From Hirudinaria manillensis (taxonomy: Eukaryota; Annelida; Clitellata; Hirudinida; Hirudinidae): DNA of 64,000 nt. The DNA is taken from the NCBI GenBank assembly GCA_034509925.1, contig CM067530.1, forward strand, positions 1,777,001 to 1,841,000, given 5' to 3'. This document shows, piece by piece, positions 39,263 to 49,152 of this stretch; positions within the stretch are counted from its first letter, which is position 1, and each line of letters opens with the position of its first letter. The position numbers and the translations under genes were made by a program. A model generated the notes under the pieces. The model saw only the letters and a list, made by a program, of their open reading frames with translations, had not been told where the DNA came from and did no database searches.

Positions 39263-40637
39263 ATGGAGGAAACTCAAAGGAAGCCGCGTATAAATGGGGC
39301 TATGATGGCCCAATTTAACAACAATTTGGTTTGTTTGCTTGGGAAAGTCGTCAATGTAAGTTAATGACTGCCATAGTTTTGCATGCCATAGCAGAAACAA
39401 ATGCTATAGCATTTTGCAATTGCAAAATCTTTCTTTATTCAGGTTGATTCCAACGGGATGGCCTTTAATGTCATGACCAGTGACAACCAGAGAGTTACAA
39501 TTCGTCTCAAGGAACCTGTAAGTAGTAATACATTTTACTTATTTTCCCCCATCACCACATTGTGCTTTTATTTATTTCAATAACTATTATTTTGAATTGA
39601 TTAAGAAAGGCTTGTTTATTTTTAGGTTTTATCATGTAGTAGTAATATATTTATTGCTATTCATTATACAGGGCAGAGGCTACCTTGATTATAATTTGAT
39701 TAATTAGTTTATAGATTTGTTTAACATGGTCACATACCAGATAACAAAATTCAAAATAGTAGTTTTCTAATTTAAGTGGTTTGAATGCTTCATCTATTTT
39801 CTTTGATGCAATCTAGATTACCTCAATAATTTAATTGCTTTTGGTTTGTAGCTCAGAGAGCATTTGGGAGAACTGGTGGAAGTTTATGGAATTGTGAAGC
39901 AAAATGAAATCATTTGCTCCCAGTTTGCTGTTTTACACCACCAAGGGGCCCAGCCGTTCGGTACGTTTGTTTCTTGATTTGAAGTTTAGTGAATTTATTA
40001 AGGAATATCTCTTTAAACATTCACAAATACATTGTTTGGTCCTAGAAAATCTAAATGACTAAAGCTACACGAAAGAAACTCTTTTGTTAGAAATTTCTAA
40101 ATTGCAACAAAATAACATTTTTTGGGCTTCTTCCAGTTTCATTACAAAGAGGTTTTAATGTAGTTAGTTTGGTTGTGATGCATTCATTGTGTATCATAAT
40201 TTGGAGCATGCTATGCAAAAAGTTGTTATAAATTGTAGTTAATGATTACTGTAAGCAATGTGAGAGTGGGTAATTAGACTAGTTATTGCATAATTTGGTC
40301 AAATGGAGCATCAAATTGTGTCGGGCAAGGTCAATATAATTGGATTTATAGGAATTGTAATAAAGTAGTTTGTTGATATATATTTGCAAAGAATATTTCA
40401 TGTATATTTCATGCTTTAATGTAGAATAAAGACTTCTAAAACTCAGAAACCCTCAGATATGATCAGCACTGATTATACTTTGATACTGTATTAGTAGATT
40501 TCATGTGAAAAAGCTATTAAAGCTATGTGAAAAGCTAATTGCATTTACTAATAATTTTAACTTCAGATATGTCACTTTATGACAAGGCTGTTCGACTGGT
40601 TCACAAGCACCAAGAACATTACATCACCAGTTCGTAG
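39263..40637 (+). CDS. RPA3: Replication protein A 14 kDa subunit
   Basis: Smallest subunit of the RPA heterotrimer that coats single-stranded DNA in replication and repair; forms the trimer core with RPA1 and RPA2. Four exons, 39263-39355, 39443-39517, 39852-39960 and 40567-40637, give 115 residues in frame (human 121). The single OB-fold reads RKPRINGAMMAQFNNNLVCL, GKVVNVDSNGMAFNVMTSD, VTIRLKEPLREHLGELVEVY, GIVKQNEIICSQFAVL, and the C-terminal trimerisation helix MSLYDKAVRLVHKHQEHY. It faces the DUF229 gene head to head. Confidence 0.92.
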
Positions 40638-41141
40638 GATCCCTGGACATTTGATCGCTTCTTTTTCCAATAAATTCAAGTTAAAATAAAGTCAAGAGGC
40701 TGTTATAGTCAAAATTTTTTTGTTTCACACAGAACTCAATGCAAATACTTGAGTGATTTCTGGTGTATTTGATTTTCTGCCTAGCTCACAATTAGATTGA
40801 AAATGCAGAGAGGTATTGAATGATTTGGAGGCACAAAATCTGCTTCCAGCCTTTTATAGTAGATGGAGTTTGCTCGATGTTTAATCTTAATTCTTGCTGA
40901 AGACTCCAGTAAAGTGGGCTCCGAACCACATCAGATTGGTCGTGAGGTCAATTGAGTAAGATCAAATATGCATTTCCCAATGGAAAGGGCAACTTAATTC
41001 TTAAAGAATTGCAAGAGATATACTTTGCTTGGTGGTTAAATTTTAATTGACAATAATAATTTAGCTTTCAAAAAGTTTATGGTGTTTGGTCTATTGTTTT
41101 GGTTTTGTGTTTATCGCGACCATTGTTGACATTGATTGACC
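40638..41141. other. Spacer between RPA3 and the hAT-like gene
   Basis: AATAAA at 40669-40674 (RPA3 polyadenylation). The rest has no gene, and no hAT-type terminal inverted repeat was found in it. Confidence 0.5.
40669..40674 (+). promoter_or_regulatory. Polyadenylation signal of RPA3
   Basis: AATAAA 32 bases after the stop codon. Confidence 0.75.
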
Positions 41142-43028
41142 ATGGGCAGCTTAGATGAGAACTTGACTAATCCATGGCCATATTTGGATCCTCTATTTAA
41201 GTTTAAAGCCATCGAAGGGAAAGCAGTAATCGTTGTATGTTTATTGTGCTCCCCTAAATACACAGAATGTCGAGCTTTTATCAATTCACCATCTAATCTC
41301 AAAAAGCACATAGCTCGAATGCACCCTCAAAACATTTACAAATACGATGAATTGACATGTGCAAGGAAGCGCAAAAGAGATCCCGACGACTCCACTTCGC
41401 TGATTCGCCCAAAGTTGGAAAGAATTGACGATTCGTATGCGTCTGTAGATTTTGTGTCCCAAGAAAGAGTTGATCATTTGATAACGAATTTCGTAATCGG
41501 TGGAATAATGCCACCTCAAATTGTTGAGCTCCCAGAATTTCAAGAATTAATCAATGGTCTGCAACCCCATGGAACTGTAATTAGCCAAGATTCCCTGCTT
41601 CGAAAAATTGAGCAAAAGTTCATTCATAAAGAGCTATCTTTGGCTTCCATGCTCCAAGATCAAAAACACGTTGCCACAGCAACTGAGTGCTGGTCTTTGC
41701 ACAATAAACATTATGTTGGTGTTACTGCACATTGGATTGACCAAAGATCTCTCCGAAGAAAGTCAGCATGTTTGACATTGAGGAGGATGACAGGGCCTCA
41801 GATACGTGTCAGTTTGGCAGCCACACTTGAAGATGTTCATTTGAAATTTGGAATACAGAGCAAAATCATCAGGATAACAATAGATAACGGTTTCAATTAT
41901 AAAAGAGCATTCTCTGCATTTAGCAATTTTGAAGACTTTATTGATGATAGTTGTTTGAATCAGGATGATGTCAAAGTATTAACCATACATGAAACTCTCA
42001 AAGCCTTAAAGAATGAGATTTATGAATTACCCAAAATTCAAGTCTGTTCATGTCATAAACTAAACTTAGTTGCCACTATAGATGCAGAAAAAGCAGAGAA
42101 TAATTTAGAATATAGGAACATTTTTAAGAGTTCATTTAGCAAATGTCTCAGAATTTGGAATGGTTTTAGAACAATTTCAACAGCAGAAGATGATTACAAC
42201 AGTTTTGCACTGGAAATGCCTGATTTAATGAAGTGGAATTCAGTATGCAATGCCATTGATAAACTACTTCAGATAATTCAAAATCACGGGGTGGATAAGT
42301 TTGATGCCATGTTTAGCAGCTTTATTACTCCAAAACTGACATCTGCTGAGATTGCATTCCTGTTTGATTACACTTCAATCATGAAGTTCTTCATTCAAGC
42401 GACAAATATCCTACAATCTGAAAGTAAGATGTTCATGGCTTACCTTCTACCCACTGTGACCAAGTTGCAAACAAATCTTGCAGAGATGAGCTTAGCTCTG
42501 ATCAGTTGTAGACCTCTTTCAGAAGCACTTCTGGAAGGCTTAAACAACAGATTTTCGTATCTGCTAGAAGATCCGGAAGCCATTGCGGCAGCCATACTCC
42601 ATCCAAAATTTCGCACGGAATGGACGGACGATCAAAATCTGCTGGACAAGGGCCTTCAGTACATTAGACACCAAATAAGCCTAAATCATTTGCAGAACCA
42701 AACGGAACAAAAGTGGTGCTCGTATGACGAAGATGAAGATGAAGAAGACAGAGAATTTTTTGCAATGAAAAGAAAGACTATTCCCGAGACTTCCCTCGAT
42801 CAATACTTGCGAACGTCTTCGCCTAATCTGCGCTGCTTGAATGCCTGGCCGGATCTAAAAGAACTATTTATTCGACTCAACGCTCCTTTACCTGCCAGTG
42901 CCGCCATCGAGAAGCAGTTTGGTCGTGCCGAGTTGATCGGCAAAAGTCAACTTTCACGGATGAGCGACGAGGCCTTTGAGAAACTGGTTTTTTGTAAACT
43001 CAACAAGTGCTTTGGAAACTGCTCTTGA
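41142..43028 (+). CDS. hAT-superfamily transposase-like protein with BED finger
   Basis: Single uninterrupted frame of 628 codons; the ATG at 41142 is the first in frame. Residues 33-61 form a BED-type finger: Cys33, Cys36, His56, His61 (CLLC ... HIARMH). The RNase H-like core follows: ATATECWSLHNKHYVGVTAH (hAT 'TTDxW' motif, but Glu replaces the usual catalytic Asp), ITIDNGFNYKRAF (second Asp kept), CSCHKLNLVATI and MKWNSVCNAIDKLLQ. The C-terminal dimerisation region reads LNAPLPASAAIEKQFGRAEL ... LVFCKLNKCF. An acidic DEDEDEED tract lies near residue 525. I saw no terminal inverted repeats or 8-bp target duplication. The intact frame, altered first catalytic residue and missing ends favour a host-adopted gene, but a recent element with unrecognised ends is not excluded. 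Confidence 0.85.
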   Translation: MGSLDENLTNPWPYLDPLFKFKAIEGKAVIVVCLLCSPKYTECRAFINSPSNLKKHIARMHPQNIYKYDELTCARKRKRDPDDSTSLIRPKLERIDDSYASVDFVSQERVDHLITNFVIGGIMPPQIVELPEFQELINGLQPHGTVISQDSLLRKIEQKFIHKELSLASMLQDQKHVATATECWSLHNKHYVGVTAHWIDQRSLRRKSACLTLRRMTGPQIRVSLAATLEDVHLKFGIQSKIIRITIDNGFNYKRAFSAFSNFEDFIDDSCLNQDDVKVLTIHETLKALKNEIYELPKIQVCSCHKLNLVATIDAEKAENNLEYRNIFKSSFSKCLRIWNGFRTISTAEDDYNSFALEMPDLMKWNSVCNAIDKLLQIIQNHGVDKFDAMFSSFITPKLTSAEIAFLFDYTSIMKFFIQATNILQSESKMFMAYLLPTVTKLQTNLAEMSLALISCRPLSEALLEGLNNRFSYLLEDPEAIAAAILHPKFRTEWTDDQNLLDKGLQYIRHQISLNHLQNQTEQKWCSYDEDEDEEDREFFAMKRKTIPETSLDQYLRTSSPNLRCLNAWPDLKELFIRLNAPLPASAAIEKQFGRAELIGKSQLSRMSDEAFEKLVFCKLNKCFGNCS

Positions 43029-43516
43029 GTGATTTACTAGAATAACTGCAATTGTGATAGCATTTATGATGATAGCTTTTATTTTAATGCAATAATTGTT
43101 TGAATGGTTGATTGCTTTTTTGGGATTAGTTTCATGAACAGTTGCTTCGCTTTCCATTTCTTTAAATTTTTTTTTGTTTTGGATGTTCGAGTGAACCGCA
43201 AACCATTTTTGTTGCTAAGATAATTTAATATATGCCATTTTGAATGGCACATTCAAATTAAAAATAAATTATTCAATAAGTAATATTTAGTCATGCTGAT
43301 GAATGAACTCCCAATATTACTCTGGTATGCTCAGATGCCTAGGACATTTGGTTCCACAAAGCAGGATTTGGAGCAATGCATCAATGCTGAGATCTTACAG
43401 AAAAAGATAATTATTTCTTGACGGAAGCACTAAACCATTAGGCCGTAAAATCAGTCATAGCAATCATTTGTAAGATTGAGATTGCAAGAATTGTAGTGCC
43501 ATTCTTTAAACTTTGT
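43029..43516. other. Spacer after the hAT-like gene
   Basis: AT-rich, no gene. The sequence up to 43516 has no counterpart upstream of the second structured element at 49153, which defines that element's left boundary. Confidence 0.5.
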
Positions 43517-44270
43517 TTTATAACCGGGAAGTGCGCGAACGCAACTTCCCAACACTAAAAAATTGTGCGCCCGAGTTACCCACATTTGGGGTAATCGCAG
43601 ACTTCAGCCAACCCTCGGTGCAATGGGCTAGCCTCTATCTGGGTTAGCCGCCTTCTTGATCGCGGCTAGAACCTGCGCCAGGTAAGTTTAATCTTCCATT
43701 CAGTCGAACACATTTGTGCAACACGGCTGACAGTAACAAAGGTGTTTCTTATCGTCAAATGTCAATTAACTTTGATTAATTGATCAAATGGAGTCTTTGT
43801 CAGTGGATGATGTTAATTTTGCAATCTACGCGAACCAACAGTCGCAAACGATGCATCCGAGTTACCCAAATTTTGGGTAATCGTAGGCTTCAGTCGTCCC
43901 CTTAGCATGGACTGACCTCTGTTTTCTTGATTGCATCATGTTATTGCGATCTGCTCTGGTTGATGGAATGTTTAATTTCATTAACTAAATTATTTGGATG
44001 AAATCAAAATCTATTTGCTTAATTTTAAGGCCCTTCCCGTTTTTACTGTAAAACATTTCTAAAGAACTTGAACAAACCAAGACTTATTTTGAATACCACG
44101 TCAATTTCCCTGGCATTAAATGACTTTCGGCTAGCTGATCAAACAAAGTTGACGTAATCTTGTTTTCGATTAAATTTTGTTTTCAAGTTATTATTATTAT
44201 TATTATTGACAGGGCAATCGATGCAGCCATCATTTCGAAAAATTTTCTTGAATGCTGTGTCGCTGATGAG
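43517..44270 (+). repeat. Hairpin-rich structured element, copy 1
   Basis: The first 300 bp are GC-rich against the AT-rich surroundings and nearly identical to copy 2 at 49153. Hairpins: 43526-43550 (GGGAAGTGCG, CGAA loop, CGC, bulged A, ACTTCCC); 43576-43594 (TTACCC, 7-base loop, GGGTAA); 43626-43649 (GGCTAGCC pairing with GGGTTAGCC, one bulge), which is mutually exclusive with 43645-43668 (TAGCCGC, 10-base loop, GCGGCTA); and 43671-43683 (ACCTG CGC CAGGT). A decayed third copy of part of it lies at 43853-43960 inside this copy only. The right part (about 43960-44270) matches copy 2 less closely. Class unknown: non-autonomous transposon end, RNA gene and SINE are all possible. Confidence 0.7.
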
Positions 44271-45721
44271 CAATGTAATATGTGTTCAACCCAATTGCAA
44301 ATACATTCTCTCTTATGCCTCGCTATCTCTCTATTTCCTTCTTTGACATCGATGGCTTCCTATTCTTCTGACTGCAGGGACATCGGAGTTCTCTCTCAAG
44401 AAATCACAGTAAGAAATGATAAGACAAGAAGTGTTTGCATCCTAATCAGGAATAATAAAATTAATTAAACTTCCCTGAAATATCAAATCAGAATAGTAAT
44501 AATCATTAAGATTTCAAATTCCTGAAGGAAATGCTCACCTCCCACAGATATTTTCAATCTCTTTCGTAACGCAATTTGGTCGAAGTTCTTTTTAAATATT
44601 GAGTGTTAATTATCTGTCAAACTTTACCATTACACTCACTCATTTTCAGATTAACTAATCTATTGTTTTAACGGTCATAAATCATGGTCATGAATCAAAG
44701 CTTTCAAAAATCAAACGAATAATTTATATTCGATATAAAAAAAATCATTGAAGAAAAACAAATTTAAAAGGCGGCAATTGTATCAAAGGTGGTAAACCAT
44801 AGCAGCACATATCATTATTTTCCTTTAAAAAAATTAGAAAATAAGAAGATTGAAGAAGAAATGAAGATTTTGAACTTAGTCATACTTAAGAGAATCCTTA
44901 GCCCACCGCTACAAACTTTTTAATCGGATTTATGACGACATTTTGGCCTCTTGCGAGCAAATTTTGCTAAAACAAAAACTAAACTCGACCCAATTGCTTC
45001 TAGGAACAGTCATATTACTATGATTGTTTATTCCAGCTTTGATTTTAATAAGTCAGGCGCATTCAAAGACTGTAATATAGAGGAATTGCACTACCGATAA
45101 ATATTAGCAAAGTCTCCAACCTAAATTTTCCCAAATCTGCCGGAAAAACACTGGGTAACAGGAATTAGCAATATTTTTTTACGAGCATTATTCGCGAGAA
45201 ATCGTTAATTTTCAGTTTCCACAAGCATTTCTATTATAAATTAAATTTATATTATCATCCACATTAACTAATTAAACGGAAAGGGTCAATAGAGACTCGA
45301 AAACACATTGGCGAGAAGCCAGACCCGCGGTAAACGAACGTGGATGTTCAACTTAAAAGTTAAATATGTCTTCCCTGCCCGTCAATCCCACAGAATTTAG
45401 TGTTCCGCGGCACGGTCTTTCATCTTGGCAACCATCAGATCTGTGACGGATATGGATCAATAATAATTTTTCATAAATTAAATATTTCATATCCAGCTAT
45501 GGATCAAAGACAAAGATTTTCTTAGATTTATTGACTCGACAAACTTCAACTTTTGTCAAACTTTGTTAAAAAAATCTTTATTTTTGAATATTAATAAGTT
45601 CATACTTATGAAATTTGTTTGCTATCACATCACAGGGTTTTTTTTAAAACAATTCCCGAGTGATTCTAGCTAATCTTACGACTAAGAAGAGAGGCATGTT
45701 TAATTCACAAAGCAACATTTT
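44271..45721. other. Spacer between structured element 1 and the first small secreted gene
   Basis: No gene supported. From about 45410 it matches the DNA downstream of the third family gene (from about 50640). The frame at 44160-44468 overlaps the repeat and shows no family resemblance. Confidence 0.5.
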
Positions 45722-46003
45722 TTAATCCCCGAGAACAAAAGCACACAAAGCAATCACCATCAAATTAATTAAACTGGTTCCACTCAATCCAGGCGAAAGT
45801 CCCCAAAAGAAAATTGTTCCATGGGCTTCTCTTTTAATGTGATTTTCCTTGTTAACTTCGAAGAGACTGCTTGCTGGAAGTTGTTTTTCGCTTTCAACGA
45901 TTCCAGGTCTTTCGACTAAAGTTAATCTCTGGTCGTCTGCATTTTGTCTTGAAAGTGCTTCTCCACAAATACTTATCAATAGGATTAAGACTTTGACTTG
46001 CAT
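45722..46003 (-). CDS. Small secreted protein, KR-site/hydrophobic-tail family, copy 1
   Basis: One exon, 93 codons. Parts: signal peptide (MQVKVLILLISICGEALSRQ); acidic pro-like segment (DDQRLTLVERPGIVESEKQL); Lys-Arg at 57-58; a short variable segment EAHGTIFFWGLSPG; then SGTSLINLMVIALCAFVLGD, a hydrophobic tail ending the protein. Signal peptide plus a C-terminal hydrophobic tail after small residues is the layout of GPI-anchored precursors; a furin/convertase-type cut at KR could release or trim the middle. There are no Cys pairs in the mature part and I recognise no known family. It lies on the minus strand in a DNA block also present at 50.9 and 56.8 kb. Confidence 0.65.
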   Translation of the reverse strand: MQVKVLILLISICGEALSRQNADDQRLTLVERPGIVESEKQLPASSLFEVNKENHIKREAHGTIFFWGLSPGLSGTSLINLMVIALCAFVLGD

Positions 46004-47162
46004 CTTGCAATCTTTCTAAAATACCGAACAAAGTTGACACATTCTAATCTGTGCCCTTTTTATAGCGTGAACATGTTTTTGTCGTAAGTAACTGGAATAT
46101 TTCGCAGACCTTATCATTAAGGCTAAGATAAGATTTTCCCATTGATTAAGATTATCTCCTGGATTCACGAATTTAACAAGTATAAGTGAAAGCATTACCA
46201 TGCATGGACTTGGGTAATGACATTCAATAACATTATTAATGTTTATTCAGTTAATGCCTTTAATGAATGACAAAACTAATTTGCATGTTGTCAAAGATTT
46301 AACGGTTGTTACGCGATTTAGATGCAAAAGCGCCATATCTCAGCAAACCACACACTGCCGGAGTTTTTATCGCTCTCTAAACTCAAAGATTTATTTGCTT
46401 CCGATTAGAAATAATTGATTGTAATTTCTAGGGGCTACGTGATTTATTTGTTCTGTCATCATCGATCCAGATATGTAAATGATAGGTGATTGTTGATAAG
46501 TGGATAAGTGATAACACTTGTACGACACAGAATGGATCTGGAAGTGGCATACATTTCCATGGCAAATGACTCAATTAATAATATTGGGAATATATGTTTG
46601 CATCATTCGCTGCAACTGAAGGATAAGATGAATGTTCAAAGTAAATAAATATTTCTTGGAGTTTTCCCGGAATTGTTATCTCCATAAACTTTCATCCATA
46701 AATCGAATTTGTAGAATGCAATAAAACTTAAATCGGTTTTTATTTTTTGGTTAATTGAAATATCTAAGAGCTATTGAATTATGAAATATAAAACAGATTA
46801 TGGCTGCAATGCAGTCCAACAAACAATTTGACTTTAATCGCAAATAAATATAGCGGAATTTCTATGTAAAGTAATTGTTTTGCTGAAATTCACTCAACCA
46901 GAATTATGAGACAAAATGTTATCGGTATATCCTTTTCTATAAAGTCTGTTTTTCCAATCAGTTGATCAATATGCGGATGAAGCAGTCCCTTGTTGGTATC
47001 GATTTAATGTTGTTTTATTTAATTTCTTAATGGCATGAAATGTTATATTGGGGAAACATTATGATGTTTTATGATTACAGACAGAAAAGGGTAGAAATCG
47101 GCGACAAATTGAAGTGAAACTGATATTAAAAGACTGACCAATACTTTATTATAAAGCTTAAA
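46004..47162. other. Spacer; upstream region of small secreted gene copy 1
   Basis: About 46200-46650 matches the upstream regions of the other family copies (near 50240, 51430 and 57060), including CATGGACTTGGGTAATGACA and TTTGCATGTTGTCAAAGATT, so probable shared promoter sequence. No further gene seen before 47163. TTATTATAAAGC at about 47149 may be a TATA box for the next gene. Confidence 0.5.
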
Positions 47163-47474
47163 ATGAATAGGATCATCGCTTGTCTAATTCTACTGACTGT
47201 AATTTATAAAGTTTTATCAACTTCTCAAATGGATCAAGAGTACGGTCTTGGGAAAGCTCCGGGAACTATTGATGATTACGTGGATATGAACTTAAAGGAC
47301 GTGGAGGAATCGAGTGGCAGGCTTCAGAAAAGGATAAGAACCAATCAGGGATTTTGGTGCATGTGGTGCGACTTGTTCTTTCGCAAGAGAAAGAAGCAAA
47401 TTGTGAAGACAACGGCCAAACCTCAACTAAGACGGCGAACCCCGACCACAAAAAAATCAACGGTTAAACCATGA
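47163..47474 (+). CDS. Small secreted peptide precursor with a bracketed CxxC peptide
   Basis: One exon, 103 codons, clear signal peptide (MNRIIACLILLTVIYKVLST). An acidic segment ends in LQKR (Lys-Arg at 56-57). Residues 58-73, IRTNQGFWCMWCDLFF, are bounded on the other side by RKRKK (74-78), followed by a Lys/Thr/Pro-rich tail of 25 residues. The layout is that of a neuropeptide or secreted-peptide precursor with one candidate product: Trp-rich, hydrophobic, with Cys66-x2-Cys69. I recognise no family and saw no second copy in the window. Function unknown. Confidence 0.55.
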   Translation: MNRIIACLILLTVIYKVLSTSQMDQEYGLGKAPGTIDDYVDMNLKDVEESSGRLQKRIRTNQGFWCMWCDLFFRKRKKQIVKTTAKPQLRRRTPTTKKSTVKP

Positions 47475-48125
47475 CATTAATTGCTCAAATGGTTGCAGTC
47501 CAGGAAGGCATCCAGGCAGCTTCTATTAGGCTTATATAGTATTTTATGCATATATTGGAAGATATTGGAATTATTTGCTTAAATATTTCATAAATATATT
47601 TCTTATAATTTGAAATATATTTCTTAAACATGTTGGAAGATATTGGAATTATTTGCTCATATGTTTCATTGATAATGTGATAATTCAGCATTTTAGAAAT
47701 GTGGTTCAGTTCTCCTAGGTTATTGAACTTAAATTAATTTATTTAAATATCACCAATTAAAATTAGTAATTATATCTTGATGGCAGTGGTAAAGTTGGAG
47801 AAATTTTTAAAATTGAGAAACATCAAAGATCATAAATGACACAAGGTAACAACCAAGCAATTAAACTGACTGTTGGTGCAGAACATTAATTGTTCTGTTT
47901 CTCCAATCCTTTGTAAACGTTCAAACTTATCCTCTCTCACTTACAGGTGCAGGTTTGAACAATGAAATTATCTTCTAAAAGCATTTAATTTCTATTCAAG
48001 TAATCAAGTTTAATTAATCAATAAATTTACTTGCGATACATTTGTTAAATAATAATTGAGCATAATAATAATAATATCTCAAACGTCATTCGGCTTTTAT
48101 AAACGGAAAACAAACAAATAAATCT
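47475..48125. other. Spacer between two small secreted genes
   Basis: AT-rich. A 25-base segment (TTGGAAGATATTGGAATTAT...) occurs twice, at about 47554 and 47630. No gene seen. Confidence 0.5.
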
Positions 48126-48422
48126 CTAAAACGGGAAAATTGATGACATGAGCTTCGCCAAAAGTACTAGGTAAGTCAATCGATTCGGGATTAATTTCAA
48201 AGAACTCGACGAATCCATGTCTTGTCTGCCACTTTCCCAGGAGCAGCCATAGTTTCTTTTCCACCGTTCGAGGCCGTTTTCGATGTCTTCATCTTCAATA
48301 CTTTCGTAAATGTTGTTACTGCTGCTCTGCTCTCCGACTGACGACGATCGAGAATTTGGTGTTGTTGTTGTTGGCTCCTCACAAACCATTATCAGAAAAC
48401 TCACGATGATCAATTTAAGCAT
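48126..48422 (-). CDS. Small secreted protein, KR site and hydrophobic tail, divergent
   Basis: One exon, 98 codons. Signal peptide (MLKLIIVSFLIMVCEEP), a Thr/Ser-rich stretch, an acidic segment (YESIEDEDIENGLE), RWKR at 53-56, then NYGCSWESGRQDMDSSSS and a hydrophobic C-terminus (LTYLVLLAKLMSSIFPF). The order of parts equals that of the neighbouring KR/hydrophobic-tail family, but the sequence is not clearly related and one Cys (60) lies after the KR site. It may be a fast-diverged relative or an independent gene. Confidence 0.5.
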   Translation of the reverse strand: MLKLIIVSFLIMVCEEPTTTTPNSRSSSVGEQSSSNNIYESIEDEDIENGLERWKRNYGCSWESGRQDMDSSSSLKLIPNRLTYLVLLAKLMSSIFPF

Positions 48423-49152
48423 CTTTGTTCAGTTTGAACAAATTCATAATTCAAGAAAATATGCGAATTGAATATGCGAACGTCTGCGAATAACCAGAAC
48501 TTATAATTTCGCAAGCAGATCATTGATTTAAAGAAGAGGCTCCCATAATTGCCACCTTCTTAATTTTTAACTTACTTAATCTAGAAACAATGCGAACTGC
48601 CCTTTGCACGTTAGCTGAGCCAATTATATAGCGCCCAACACAGAGGCGATACAATTCCACAGGAAGATACATGTAAAGGTACTGTTGAGTTTTGCATTTG
48701 GACTTTTCAGTTGCCAACTTATACTGCAATACCCAATGATGTTGAAATTCTCTCTTAGTCGAGTTTGGAAGGGTTGATTTAAAAGTAGATTTAAGATAAA
48801 TCTGAATAAAGCTAATTTGAGAAATTAAATTAATTTTAGAAAAATATCTATCCTTCTCTCATTAAATGACGTTCCCTCTGCATCCACTATCAATTCTTCT
48901 TACTGATAAGTTAATCGACATTCATTAATCATATTTTAATAATTTTAATTCGCACTGAGTGGATGTAATTCAAACATGAAATTTACGTAATAAGATTACT
49001 TTTGCTCGCACTGGAGTTGAAAATCATTAAATACATTTAAAGGTTGATAAAATGTCATTCTCACGAATACAGTGGTGTATACCAATTAGTATGCTTCCTT
49101 GCATATCTGTGAATTAATATGCTAATACATCATCTATACGGTTTAACTTGAA
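48423..49152. other. Spacer before structured element copy 2
   Basis: AT-rich, no gene supported. Confidence 0.5.

Noticed and set aside
43624..43690. Possible 5S rRNA-derived SINE in the structured element (GGGTTAGCCGCC resembling the 5S GGGTGACCGCC)
   Set aside because: Only a short word matches, with an indel; the rest of 5S rRNA is not there.
46016..46201. 61-codon minus frame upstream of small secreted gene copy 1
   Set aside because: Lies in the duplicated upstream region and is not kept open in the other copies.
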